From NCBI GenBank assembly GCA_029449235.1, contig JANATG010000018.1, forward strand, positions 806,001-870,000: a DNA stretch of 64,000 nt, read 5' to 3'. The position numbers and the translations under genes are program-made. Within the stretch, counting starts at the first letter, position 1, and each line of letters begins with the position of its first letter. Below the pieces are notes generated by a model. That model saw nothing but the letters and a program-made list of their open reading frames with translations. It did no database searches and was not told the DNA's origin. This DNA comes from Linnemannia schmuckeri. Taxonomy: Eukaryota; Mortierellomycota; Mortierellomycetes; Mortierellales; Mortierellaceae. Below, in pieces: positions 1 to 10,549 of the stretch.

Positions 1-472
1 AAGTGGAAGAGAGAGGGCGTGCGAGTGATGGCAAAGGAAACAAAGGTGAGAGAAAAAGTTGGCAGAAAAAAGGAGGAAAGACAACAAGAAAAGAGTGGGG
101 AGGGCAACACAACAAAGAGATGTGGGGAGAGTGAGCGTGGGAGCGACAGAGAAAGGAATCGAGTGATGGCAAAGGCGATGAAGAGGCGCGGGTGGTGGTA
201 AGGACGATGAGGTGTGGGAATGGTGACAAAAGAAGAGGGTGAGAATGAAAGTAGTGAGACGCAAAGCGAGACAAAATGGAAAAAGAGCGTGAGAATGGTG
301 ACAAAACAGTCAACTTTTTCCTGATGACTCTTGGAAAATTTGAATCCTAAGAGATTCCGAAACAGGGGAAGGGATAAATGTTGGTGTTAACACCCCTTAC
401 GTAATTTCTTTCCAATACATTGTACAAGTATGCAAGGAATGTGTGTATACAGTAAAGAAAAAAGAACAACTT
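1..472. other. intergenic, purine-rich, no gene seen
   Basis: This stretch is dominated by GA-rich low-complexity sequence (runs of gagag/gcgtgag type). The only open frame (19-201) encodes a Lys/Glu/Arg-rich string with no recognisable domain and looks like a by-product of composition. It probably contains the 3' UTR of the minus-strand gene ending at 473. Confidence 0.6.
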
Positions 473-2197
473 TTAGACCACGATGATCTCGCCCTCGTCT
501 TCCAACCGCCTCTTCATCATGACCCTCCTCTCCTCCTTGGGATGCTCCACGGTCGGGAAGAACGAGCGTCGATCGTACCACCCTTTCTGCCTCAAGACCG
601 CAATCCGACTCATCGTCGACACAGCACTGCCGACCAATACATCCGCATGCGCCAAGATCGCAGCATCCACCAGTGCATCTCCGAACGTGCCCCAAATCTC
701 CGTAGTCTGGTACTTGCTATGATTTAGCCGATGCCAGCCCAATTCCTTAATCTTTTGGAAATCCTCCTCCGATTGCGTGTCGGTCGTGACAACTACGGGC
801 AGGTGGGAGTGCAGACCAAGGGTGCGAGATGCGTACACTCGAGCACGCTCGACGGCATCGGCGTACCGCTCAATCGGGATCATACAGTTGTTCATCCCCT
901 TCTTGGCGCCCACGCACTTGTGCCAGATATCGTCCCGACGTAAATGGACAGCGATATGCGGGATCCGTGTGGAAGGCGCTTGGATATCCGTGATGGTCGT
1001 GCCTTCCTCCGAAACCGGGTTCCGGCGTTCGTCCTCGGTGATCTCGACCTCTTCGGGATCGTTGTTAGGCAAGACCTCGATATCCTTGTCGTCCTGGATC
1101 TCTTGGTTGATTCGTAGGGTAGCATACTCCATCACCTTGGGCTGGAAGTGCAGGTTCTTGCCAATGAGGTTCCAATCGTCTCCGGTCCGGGCAGCGAGCT
1201 TGACGCCGAAGGTGTGGCTGAGAAACAAGAGGTTGGGTTTCCCCTGAGCACGCTCCTTGGGCGAGATGTCGTAATCCGAATAGCGATCCAGGATATCCTC
1301 CACAAGGACCACGTCCCCAGAATCCCTGTTGTCGTACACAATCGGTGCATTGGGTTTGTCTTGTTTTCTGGGGGGAGCAGGCGCAAAGACAAAGACCGGT
1401 CGGATGAGGAAGTGAAAGAGGAAGTTTCGTGCCGAAAAGTTGATGTCGAGCTCGGGCCGTCCGTATCCATGAATGATCTGACAGGTCGTGTTCTCTGCAA
1501 TCGCAGCCCACTCCTCTGTCTCGGTATGGATGGGACCAAGCGGCCCCTTGATAGTAGTAGACCGCAGACCCTGGTCCAGACCGACCTGGCGCTGAGCATC
1601 GGTCATGGGGCGGACGTCGTCCCACTCCAGGACCTGGAGACCCGTCAACTGCATAAACCGGGGCAGACCCATGTATCGAGACCAGCGTTGGTGGGTGTTC
1701 TTGCGGTCGTGCGAGTTGGAGATGATGGGCGGTAGGATCAGAGTTCGGTTGAGTTTGAGGGCGATAAAGGCTGCGTTCTGGACGCTTATGAACTGGTTCG
1801 TGAGCCCTCCGAAGGGCAGGAACGAAAGATATTTGGTGTTGGCGTTGAGGTTGTTGACCGCTGGTGTTGCTGCCATCGTCGCAGATGGTATTGATTCATT
1901 ATTAGTGCCATTGTTGTTGTTGTTATTGTTGGCGTTAGGTAATTGGTTGTTGTTATTATTGTTGATGTTGTCTTCAAGTGGTTGTTGATGAGGGAGTGCG
2001 CTTTGTTCCTGGTTTTGGTAGAGGAGGGCAGCGTTGTTGTAGTTGTTATTGTCGTCGAAGTGAAAGTAGCCATTGAAGCTGGTAAGCTCCAGACTGGTAA
2101 GGAGGATAGAGGCAGAGACGAGGATGATTGTTACCAGGATAAATGACGTCTTATTCTGACGGCCCTGACCCTGTCGCTCCCTTGAGAATCCCGTCAT
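473..2197 (-). CDS. O-fucosyltransferase-like type II membrane glycosyltransferase
   Basis: Single-exon frame of 574 aa if translation starts at the ATG at 2197. The frame is open 30 codons further up, but that extension is hydrophobic and lies in probable 5' UTR. After a short basic N-terminus there is one membrane anchor at about residues 17-36, then an Asn/Gln-rich low-complexity stem, as expected for a Golgi or ER type II enzyme. The lumenal domain opens with LPFGGLTNQFISVQNAA and RTLILPPIIS, the start signature of fungal GDP-fucose O-fucosyltransferase-like proteins. It also contains HLRRDDIWHKC, where the fucosyltransferase peptide-O-Fuc loop (H-x-R-x-D) is expected, and a C-terminal VVVTTD..GSAVSTMSRIA block typical of this fold. 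The acceptor protein is unknown, and O-fucose transfer is inferred from family only. The Asn repeat is encoded by AAC/AAT runs (about 1890-1970) and may vary in length. Confidence 0.8.
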   Translation of the reverse strand: MTGFSRERQGQGRQNKTSFILVTIILVSASILLTSLELTSFNGYFHFDDNNNYNNAALLYQNQEQSALPHQQPLEDNINNNNNNQLPNANNNNNNNGTNNESIPSATMAATPAVNNLNANTKYLSFLPFGGLTNQFISVQNAAFIALKLNRTLILPPIISNSHDRKNTHQRWSRYMGLPRFMQLTGLQVLEWDDVRPMTDAQRQVGLDQGLRSTTIKGPLGPIHTETEEWAAIAENTTCQIIHGYGRPELDINFSARNFLFHFLIRPVFVFAPAPPRKQDKPNAPIVYDNRDSGDVVLVEDILDRYSDYDISPKERAQGKPNLLFLSHTFGVKLAARTGDDWNLIGKNLHFQPKVMEYATLRINQEIQDDKDIEVLPNNDPEEVEITEDERRNPVSEEGTTITDIQAPSTRIPHIAVHLRRDDIWHKCVGAKKGMNNCMIPIERYADAVERARVYASRTLGLHSHLPVVVTTDTQSEEDFQKIKELGWHRLNHSKYQTTEIWGTFGDALVDAAILAHADVLVGSAVSTMSRIAVLRQKGWYDRRSFFPTVEHPKEERRVMMKRRLEDEGEIIVV

Positions 2198-2374
2198 GGT
2201 TTTGGGGCAGACGAATAGATAAAATTCGGGCAAGAGAAGGGGAGAAATAAAAAAAATTGGGAGGTGTAACAGAAGAGGAGACAACACAAAAAAGAGTGGA
2301 AACGTGAAGGGAATAATAAAAACGAGGGATGAGGAACAAGTGAAGAGAACAGAGAGCGAACGAAGCCAGATCGT

Positions 2375-2382
2375 TATTTATA
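2375..2382 (-). promoter_or_regulatory. candidate TATA box
   Basis: The minus strand reads TATAAATA, about 180 bp upstream of the ATG at 2197, in an otherwise AG-rich leader. Position fits a TATA element for the fucosyltransferase-like gene; no experiment supports it. Confidence 0.35.
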
Positions 2383-2825
2383 ACAGAAGACCCAATGGTG
2401 TTTGCAAACACCTGTCCACACCGGTTCCTTGGATGGATAATGCGGTGAATAAAAAGTACCCAAGACCAGAAGAGTAGTCATCCTGGTATCGAAACACTGG
2501 CACTGTAGGAGAGTAGGAATCTATCTTTACGCCATCGTATTCTTCAAATAGGCTGGTCTCTCACCCCTGTCCTGTCTTACTATACCTTAAATGAAACAAT
2601 GCTACCTATCATACAGTCCTCTAAATTAATATTCAAAAGGTATTACATGGATTTCGCACGGCTTTTTGTACCTTTTTTTACGCTCATACTATCCCAAAAA
2701 GTGAGAACAAAAAAGTTCCTAAAACTCTATGACATATTCGCAGTTGGCAATGGAAAAATGCTCGATCTTCTGCTATCTCTCCTCCAGGTATCATATGGAA
2801 AGGAGTAAATTTTAAACTGGATGTA

Positions 2826-4125
2826 CAGTCGCGTTCCATAATGTATCATTGTAAGGATTTGAAATACAAAATCCAATTCATGCGGGTTCGTTCGGGGTTA
2901 GTAGCTGGCTTAGTAGGTGGTGGAGCGTCCTTTTGCTTCCAACACCTCAGCTACTCTTTTATCCATCGATGATATGAGATCTACAATTACTTGTGAGGGG
3001 ATATTAACTCACTCCTCTAGAATGGCGGCGACCATTTCCCCCTTGCTGGTCGGCTGCTTTGGACGATTGTTAAGGCGTCTCTTGAGAAATGACCAGAGCT
3101 TTTCAATAGGTTTAAGGTCAGGAGAACTAGGTAGCCACAACATCTTCGGAGCACCATTCTTCAGTCGCCACTTTGTGGCCATTTTGCTTGTATGAATGGG
3201 CGCATTGTCCTCCATAAGACGAGGATTCTTTACATTAGCCGCGGACCATCTTAGCTCATTCTCGTAGACGGTGTCGACGAATCCTTGTCCTTTGGTTTTG
3301 TCGCTATCGAGAATAACGAGTCTTGCTTTCTTTCTTCCTGCGATTGCCCCCATGCCTTAACAGTTGATCGGCCGCTCCGGAGAAGTGGACTACTAGTAGT
3401 CTTGGGCAGATAAGCTTCATCCTTAGTGTGTCAGAGAAGCACCTTCCTGAAATTCTTGCATATCTCAAAACAACACTCATCAGTCCAAATAACCCTATCC
3501 CAGTCAATCCACGTCCAATTTGTTTATCTTAGGCAAAGGCTAATCTAGCGGCTATATGTCTTTGCTCCAGACGAGGTTTCTTGACGGCAACGCGACAAAA
3601 TATCCCCTTTTTGTGGAGAATCCTGCGCGCAGTACTTTTCGAGATCGACTTGGGCAGCATCTTGGCTATCTCTTGAAGGGTGTCACAGTTGTTGCCATTC
3701 ACCCTGTTGAGAAATTGCTCGACATCCTTCTCTCCAAGGATTGGTGGTCTCCCAGTTGATTTTTTGGGAACAATGGTACCTTCTTGCTTCCATTTTTTAA
3801 TAATGGATAGGACTGTGGCGATGTGGAGATTATGGGTTTTGGCAATACTGGAAGGGGTTGCGCCGGCCTCATAGGCTCCGACGATGCGACCCTTGAGCTC
3901 GGTAGAATGGTGCTTGGGCATTGTGTATTGTGTATTAGTGGTAGAGTGTGATGGTGGTAAAATGCAATGGTGGTGGCATGAAAGGAGTTTTCTTTTATTT
4001 TATGGGAAAGTTCGGAAGAGGTTATGGTGCTAGAGTTTTCGAAAAAATAGTGTCTTTGAATTGGTCGCATGACCCTATTCAAACGTATTCTATTCCTTAG
4101 TAAGATACATTTTGGGAGGTGACTG
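2826..4125 (-). mobile_element. Tc1/mariner-family DNA transposon, decayed
   Basis: A 1300-bp element bounded by TA dinucleotides (2824-2825 and 4126-4127). The terminal inverted repeats are imperfect, about 30 bp, starting CAGTCGCG on the left and CAGTCACC on the right (read inward), and both continue to an AATGTATC block and then AAGG. TA target duplication and CAGT ends are the hallmark of Tc1/mariner. The interior encodes a broken transposase on the minus strand. Confidence 0.85.
3009..3921 (-). pseudogene. Tc1-like transposase pseudogene (DD34E)
   Basis: The N-terminal 130 aa are open from the ATG at 3921 and contain the paired helix-turn-helix DNA-binding region plus a GRPP linker as in Tc1 transposases. 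Reading then meets a stop (3529-3531) right where the catalytic domain should begin. The following sequence is readable only by shifting frame (WTDEC region near 3470, then the frame at 3009-3353). The catalytic pieces are recognisable: WTDE for the first Asp, MEDNAPIHTS for the second, and SPDLKPIEKLW for the Glu, with 34 residues between the last two. At least one stop and one or two frameshifts mean no functional enzyme can be made from this copy. Confidence 0.85.
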
Positions 4126-4127
4126 TA

Positions 4128-5526
4128 CCTACTACGTATATCCCCTAATTGCTATACTGTAGTCAAAATCAACAGGTTCGAAAAATGATCGACGACGACA
4201 ACAACAAACAAACAAGAGAGAATAAGGCATGGACCGTCGCTCTCATGAACACTACTCCAATAGCACGCTCTCTTTTTTTCCTCTTTCGGTTCTGCATTTA
4301 TGAAAAAAAGGGGGGACGTTCTAAAACTCTGTCCTTTTGCCCTTGTTTTTCATTGTTTTTACCCCGATAAACTTTCTTTTTCTCCGATAAACTTTCTCAC
4401 CCACCCAAGTAAAACCCTCAATTTATGCTACTGTATTTTTATCGCTGTGGCCATGTGATTTATTTCGAGTGTGACCTCTACAGACAACAAGTGACGAGTA
4501 TTTGGAAAAGGCATTCAAAGGCGAACGTTAATCATATAGGCCATTGCTGCAGGTTGTGAAGCAACAAGCGGGAGGCATCGCCATTTCACCCCAACAAGAC
4601 GAGCGTGTCCCTCCCTCCTTGCCTCCCTTCTACTCCCCCTTCTCAATCCATCACTTCTGTCTGTCCTTTCTTTCCTTACATATCACCCCTGCCTCTCTCC
4701 TGTCCAGTTGGTCACCGTCGACTCGTTCGCTATCTATTCATAGGCGAATTCTATAAATATTTGTTCAATGTATCCTTAGTATTTGAGTAGTTGCTGTTGT
4801 TGCTGTAGTTGCTTCCTCTTTTTCTGCTTGCAAATGCGAAGAAGGACGAATGACATCGGTGTAATGGATCACAAGGAAGGGATTGTTACTCTTCATCAAG
4901 CTTGCACGGTGAAAACAGCACGCACCCGGGTTGCATTAAGCAGAAAGAAGTACCAATGAAAAGTTGTGTGGGGCCATGCTCTCTTAGTTTGTCTCGCTGT
5001 GTCGTTGTCTCTTGTTACCCTGCCCACGCGTTGTTGGAAATCGTACGCAAGGAGTAGGAATCTTTTGGGTGGTTGAGAGCGCAGGGACCCCCAAAGGCAA
5101 ACATTAAATCTGTGCTGGGTGTTAGTTCCACATCATGCAGAGGGACAAGAGAGAAGAGAGAAACACTCACATACTCACACATGCTATCAATAGATCTATG
5201 TTGTAGGTAAAGTGCACGGACGCCGAGGCTAAATATAGGCGGATTTACGCTTGTGGTCTTCCTTTTCTCTTCAAGAAAAGAGATCAACGTGCTCACTTGA
5301 CTGTAGAGCGAATTGAGTGCCTTTGATGTGCCACGGTTTAGTGTTAAGCTCAAACAAAAGGACTGTGGAAAGAAGGTTACTTTTGCTCATTTCTTTTGCA
5401 GATTGTCAAAGTATTGTTTGTATGCAATGATGGCAAATTTGGTTTGATAGGGAAGCCGCTTCACGGGGATCCGTAGACAAAGAAAATAGGTGTCTATGTG
5501 TTTGAGAGGGTGGTATATGGCAATAG
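4128..5526. other. intergenic, no gene seen
   Basis: About 1.4 kb with only short frames of atypical composition. No tRNA, rRNA or transposon similarity was recognised. Pyrimidine-rich patches near 4600-4700 resemble fungal UTR or promoter DNA. Confidence 0.5.
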
Positions 5527-5534
5527 TATATAAG
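5527..5534 (+). promoter_or_regulatory. candidate TATA box
   Basis: TATATAAG lies about 105 bp before the ATG at 5636, followed by a CT-rich leader and a CAACA just before the start codon. This is a textbook arrangement for a strongly expressed fungal gene. Confidence 0.5.
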
Positions 5535-5635
5535 GACGAGTGCATTATCTCCTTCTCCCACTTCTTCTTCATCGCCGCCATACAACATCATACCACACCA
5601 CAAAACACCAACATCTCACATCTCTTGGTTCAACA

Positions 5636-6361
5636 ATGCGTCTGGTCATACTTGCCCTTGTCATTCTACTTGCCCTTGTCCAGGCTGTCTTGTCGGCGGA
5701 GATCTATCTTCCAAGCGGCGAGTACCGATTCTACTATGGCAACTTCCAGGTATGCCTGCCTTTAATCCCACATCCCTTCCAGGAGCATCAACAACAACAG
5801 TATCAGCAGTTATGCAGGATCGATCGTCCTTTTCTGAATCATACCTACCACCCTGCCACACACTCACCCATATACCCTCTTCAATGAGCTACTTTTCGCG
5901 CCATTTCTTTCTTTTCACTTTCCAACCATTGTACCTTTATATAGGTCCCTCGGACCCATCGTTTTGCCACGGCCGAGCCCAATGCTCGCACAGGCAGTGT
6001 CCGCACTTTCCCCCTGAACAAACGTTCCAAGTTCCAGATCTGGAAGGTGAAGCACCTCGGCAACAACGTGGTCACGATCGAGTCCAAGGGTGCTCGATGC
6101 AAGTACCTCTCTCCTGGCCGCTCGGGTGCTCTTCCTGGCGCCTATCTCGGTGTCACCACCACCAAACAGCGGTTCAAGGTCACCCGTGTAGCGGGTGGTC
6201 CCTTTACCAGCTACGAGCTCGCCTACCCCAGGAAGGTCTTTAACAAGACCCTGATTGTCAGCTACGACTACAAGGACAAGGAGGAGCCCTACTATCTCAA
6301 CTTTGTCAGTCGCCGCAACGAGGAGCATGGGTGGGGATGGAAATTTTCTCGTGTCAAGTAA
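5636..6361 (+). CDS. small secreted protein, possible beta-trefoil fold
   Basis: Two exons, join(5636..5749, 5945..6361), give 176 aa. The intron is 195 bp, begins GTATGC and ends ATATAG, and phase is exact (38 complete codons before it). The N-terminus is a clear signal peptide: MRL, a leucine/valine-rich core, then a cleavage-like VLSAE at about residue 21. The mature part is basic, rich in aromatic residues and Arg/Lys, and starts IYLPSGEYRFYYGN. The 'PSGEYR' opening and scattered F-x-I-W / W-x-W-K-F strands are reminiscent of beta-trefoil protease-inhibitor or lectin-like proteins, but that is only a shape impression. No family is recognised with confidence. Very biased, C-ending codon use suggests high expression. 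A polyadenylation-like AATAAA sits at 6519-6524. Confidence 0.8.
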
Positions 6362-7531
6362 ACAAGCCGACTATGGTTCTTTCTCCCTCTGTCACCTTCT
6401 CTTTCCTCTTTTTCGCTCCCTCTAAGAGGCGCGAGTAGGCGGATGTCGCACTGAGCCCTATAACCGCCCCTTTTCTCCCTGCCAATGGTCCTGTACAGGA
6501 AGCATCTTACCATTCCTCAATAAATTGCCTTTTGTCCAAAAACGAGTCTCGATCCACACCGGTTTTCATGCTCTACCTCTCACTCTCTCTATCTCAAACG
6601 ACCTGCCAGTTTGTCTCGCTTTGAGCTTAGCTGCTTTTGCTGATGTTGTGTGTTGCTGCGAGCAAACGAACCTCCTTTTCACTTCACACTCCACACTCCT
6701 CGTTTCCACTCTTTGACTGCACGCACGGCACTGCCTCCCTCCTCCACTGCAACAGTATAATAATAGTCTGCTTCCCATCTAATCACCTCCCTACCCAACC
6801 ATCTTCCCATCTTACCACCGTCTCATCTAACCACATCACCATCTAGCCACATTACCACCATCCTGCAGCCTATAGCCTAGCATATATGAATACGCCGGCT
6901 TCCCTGTACAATAAAGATCATCTGTTTCTGTCTCTTGCACCTGTCCATTACTCTCCTTCTGCTGCTCTTACACCCACACTTTCATACCATATTATTATCA
7001 CTCTCATACCCCTCTCTCCCTTCACCACTCCCACGCGCTCATCATCACGCGCTGTCTCCAGAACTCTCACGCCGTCTCATCATCCCTCGCCATTGCCACA
7101 ACTCCCTTTTCATCACTATTACTTTCCCTCCCCTTTCATCGTCGTCTTATCAATTATTCTCATCCTTTGCTCTCTCATCCATTTTACAGTGAACTACTTT
7201 GTCCCTCCACTTTACTCTTTTGATCATCATCTCGTTTTGCTCTTTACCTTTGCTCTGATTAATCATATGCCATCGTTCATTCCTTCATCGTTTACCCACT
7301 TCGCTACTATATCTCACCTGTACTGTGTTCGCCATATGCACTCTTGGGAAATAATAAATCTCGTATCAAGGAGGCTATGGGTTCCTTGTTTCGCATCCAA
7401 TGTATAAACCCCTTTGGGTACAGATATTTCGTGAGACCACCGCACGTGCGCATAAACCATGCTCAGGTACGGAGTTTGAAAATGTAACCCCTTAAGTAGT
7501 GGTATTTCTGACACAGACCCATATTTCACAC
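6362..7531. other. intergenic, CT-rich, no gene seen
   Basis: After the 3' UTR of the secreted-protein gene comes over 1 kb of pyrimidine-rich sequence (ccatctaaccac-type repeats around 6780-6860 and 6900-7250). The open frames here are Ser/His/Thr/Pro-rich by-products of composition and show no domain. Confidence 0.5.
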
Positions 7532-7817
7532 TGTTGCAAAATAAGGTGGTGGCTAGGCTGCGGTGGCGACGCCTTAGATTAGCAGTCATATTCTTTGTAG
7601 ACATAGTATTAGTAGTGCGCCCAGCCCTCTTGTCTGCTCTTTGTCCTTTTACACATCACTTCTTGGACAAGAGCAATACTGACAAGAGTTTCGTTGGCGC
7701 GCTGCAGTATATCGTTTCGTGTGGTTCCATTAGGACACTGTTATCACCACCCCGTACCAATTGAGGACTTAACAGCGGTCCTACAACTCTGGCCTTCGAC
7801 CCTCTTCCTGAGTAACA
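7532..7817 (+). mobile_element. 286-bp LTR-like repeat, copy 1
   Basis: Starts TGTTGCAAAATAAGG and ends CTGAGTAACA, i.e. TG..CA with short inverted ends (TGTT/AACA) as in a solo LTR. It is one of three copies in the window (others at 9584-9869 and 19898-20183), all exactly 286 bp by my count. The flanks here (CACAC before, GTGTG after) are complementary, not directly repeated, so no target duplication is evident. No long open frame. A non-autonomous DNA element cannot be excluded. Confidence 0.75.
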
Positions 7818-8260
7818 GTGTGTCCCTTGATGGTGTCCCTTAATGTTGCCCTTTGGTCTTGCCCTTTTGATATTATCCTTTGATCTTTTTTCGGTATTCC
7901 TTGATCTTTTTTTCGGCATCTCTTGATCATTCCTTGGTACTCCTTGATTTTTTCCTTCACCCTACGAGGTTTTCCCATTATCCCTTGCTTTTTTTACAGC
8001 ATCCCTTAAGTCCTTCCTTCTCTTGTTGTCCCTTGATGTCACCCTTTGGTATGGTCTATTGGTGTTGCCCCTTGGTATTGTCCCTTGATATTGTCTATTG
8101 ATCGTTTGGGAACACCATCTCTATATCCGCATCTCGTACTCTTTGAACACCCTTAATCGTTTCGACATCTTCTTTTCAGTATACCTTGATCTTTTCTACC
8201 ATCATTTCTAGCATCCTTTGTTCTTTTCTGTCCCCTGAACTTATCTGCCTGCATTTTTAG
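7818..8260 (+). repeat. degenerate short tandem repeat, TCCCTTGATCTTT-type
   Basis: A long string of imperfect units of roughly 15-18 bp built on 'cccttgat' followed by a T-rich spacer (for example tcccttgatg, tcctttgatctttt, tccttgatctttt, tcccttgatattg). The same motif family recurs at 11095-11205. It codes for nothing recognisable and lies upstream of the CAP gene. Confidence 0.65.
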
Positions 8261-8543
8261 GACCATTTCTACCCATGTCCCTTTTTTCTTGTGTCGTCCC
8301 CTCTAGAATTAGGCTGGAGCAGACCTCTCCATGCAGATACATTACCTCCGTAGGTTTCAGAGATGGATGGATCACGCCATGGTTCCGCTGGTGCATTATG
8401 CAGCCAACTCACAAACGACGACAAATAAAGGAATTGCATAAAAGAATCAAGAAGACCTCTCTTTCTTTCACTATTTTCAAACCAGCCAATCTTACATTCA
8501 CTTCCATCCAGCCTCACATTCACTTCCTACTTATTAAAACATT

Positions 8544-9252
8544 ATGATGAAAGTCGCTTCGCTCTTCCTTGCCAGCATGGCTTTCCTTGCCACTCATTCT
8601 CTGGCTGCCGACCCTACTGTCGCCTTCAAGAACGACGTTTTAACGCAGCACAATAGATACCGCGCGCAATATGGAGCCAGACCCTTGACCTGGAGTGATG
8701 CTTTGTATCCTGCAACGCTCCAATGGGCCAAATACCTGCAAGTTCCAGCACAGCCAAAGCGGTGGCAAGGTAGATTCATCGCACAGTATTTGCGTTTTTT
8801 GAACTTCTCGCTTTGCATCTGATACTAACACAAAAACTTATATATGATATTATAAAGTATGGTGAAAACCTCTATGCTGGCGGCGGCAACGGAGTTACTT
8901 TCAGTCAGGGTATGAAAGCCTGGATGGATGAGGCCTCCAGGTACAATTACGCAAATCCTGTTTTCAGTGGATCCACCGGTAAGGAAGATAGGCCTTTCAT
9001 CATAATTGTAAGCATGTCTGGAGACGTAAATTTCCTGTTTGTATAATGGGCCACTAACTAGATTAATGTCTACGCTTTTTAGGTCGATTTACTCAGGTGG
9101 TCTGGAAAAGTACAACGCAAGTCGCGTGTGCGATGGTAGACTGTCGCGCTGGCACGATTTTCAGTATGGCATCGAAGTACATTGTTTGTCGCTACTCTCC
9201 TCCAGGCAATTTCCAGGGCAAATTTCAACAGAACGTCGGTCGTCGTGTGTGA
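8544..9252 (+). pseudogene. secreted CAP/PR-1 (SCP/TAPS) protein gene with +1 frameshift
   Basis: Three exons, 8544..8769, 8858..8978 and 9083..9252, with GT-AG introns of 88 and 104 bp. The encoded protein has a signal peptide (MMKVASLFLASMAFLA, cleavage near HSLAA), then CAP-domain hallmarks: LTQHNRYRAQYGARPLTWS, QWAKY, CKFQHSQSGGK|YGENLYAGGG, MKAWMDEA, FTQVVWKSTTQVACAM and a C-terminal IVCRYSPPGNFQG (the YxPPGN CAP signature). The first part (through WAKY) and the CKFQHS part are in different frames: the extra base is in TACCTGC around 8733-8739. Removing one C restores the family spacing, and downstream splice phases then agree. Either this allele is dead or the base is a sequencing error. 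Family role: secreted Cys-rich proteins, sterol/lipid binding or host interaction. An AATAAA lies about 75 bp after the stop. Confidence 0.82.
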
Positions 9253-9583
9253 AAAAGCAGCAAACTAAACTGTTCAATCATGGATATTGTTATCTTGCGT
9301 CAAGTAAACGCTGACAACAACACTAAATAAACTTTCAATGTAAGAGTGCCTAACTCACTGCATTCAGTTGGGCTTAATATCCTCTTTATATGTAATTCCA
9401 GCGTCTCCACCATCTCTTAAATTATAAACTAAATATTACTCAAGGAACAAAACGTAAGTACAGTTGAATGTTGAATGAGATTCTTTCAGATCGATCTGAA
9501 CTGAAATTCTTAACCTCCGGCCATTCATTTTCGTGTCTTAAGGAACGAAACCCCTTAAGTCTTACACTCCACAGACCACGCGT
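9253..9583. other. intergenic, no gene seen
   Basis: A short AT-rich stretch after the CAP gene with its polyadenylation-like signal near 9325. The 12-mer AACCCCTTAAGT (9549-9560) also occurs 5' of repeat copy 1 near 7487, hinting that flanking DNA is shared between copies 1 and 2. Confidence 0.4.
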
Positions 9584-9869
9584 TGTTACTCAAGGGGAGG
9601 GTCGATGGCCAGAGTTGTAGGACCGCTGTTAAGCCCTCAATTGGTACGGGGTAGTGATAGTAATGTCCTAATGGAACCACACGAAACGATATACTGTAGC
9701 GCGCCAACGAAACTCTTGTCAGTATTGCTCTTGTCCAAGAAGTGATGTGTAAAAGGACAAAGAGCAGACAAGAGGGCTGGGCGCACTACTAATACTATGT
9801 CTTCAAAGAATATGACTGCTAATCTAAGGCATCGCCACCGCTGCCTAGCCACCACCTTATTTTGCAACA
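9584..9869 (-). mobile_element. 286-bp LTR-like repeat, copy 2 (inverted)
   Basis: The reverse complement matches copy 1 with about a dozen differences over 286 bp and no length change. It begins 15 bp beyond the 3' end of the LSU rRNA fragment. Flanks (CGCGT / ATGTT) show no target duplication. With copy 1 it forms a large inverted repeat bracketing the CAP gene. Confidence 0.75.
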
Positions 9870-9884
9870 ATGTTGTTCTTTGGA

Positions 9885-10515
9885 ACAAATCTATAGAACA
9901 ATGGGCTTAATCTCAGCAGATCGTAGTAACAAGACTACTCTACTGCTTACAATACCCCATTCAATTAAAGTCGTCTGCAATGGATTTATCCCTTTCAATA
10001 TTTTGAAATTAACATTAGTGGGGACCTCACAAAGCCTTTCCGCTCTGCAAGATACTCCCATGTTCGTAAGATTCTGGACCGTAGGTCTATTCGTATTCAT
10101 CTAAAAATCGAAAGGCGGTAATCGTCGCGTTCTAGCACGGGTTCTGACTTAGAGGCGTTCAGTCATAACCCAACGGATGATAGCTTCGGGCCATTGCCTG
10201 CTCAGGCAGGCCCAAATACCAATTATCCGAATGAACGGTTCCACTCCTACAAAGTTCAATTACTATTGCAACATTTCATCAGTAGGGTAAAACTATCCTG
10301 TCTCACGACGGTCTAAACCAGCTCACGTTCCCTATTAGTGGGTGAACAATCCAACGCTTACTGAATTCTGTTTCAGTATGATAGTGTGATATGAACAACT
10401 GGAAGAGAGAAAAATGGTGAGAAAGAAGCTGGGGTTCTTTAATGAGCCCTAGGATATATACTGAATGGAATAATCTACTACCCTTAATAGAATGGACACA
10501 CACTGAGATGCAACA

Positions 10516-10549
<34 letters not shown>

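Noticed and set aside
7532..7817. 286-bp repeat as a CRISPR-like or tRNA-derived element
   Set aside because: No regular spacers, no tRNA-like boxes or cloverleaf seen; TG..CA ends fit an LTR better.
9868..10104. Short open frames over 9.86-10.1 kb
   Set aside because: The sequence is LSU rRNA (minus strand), not protein coding.
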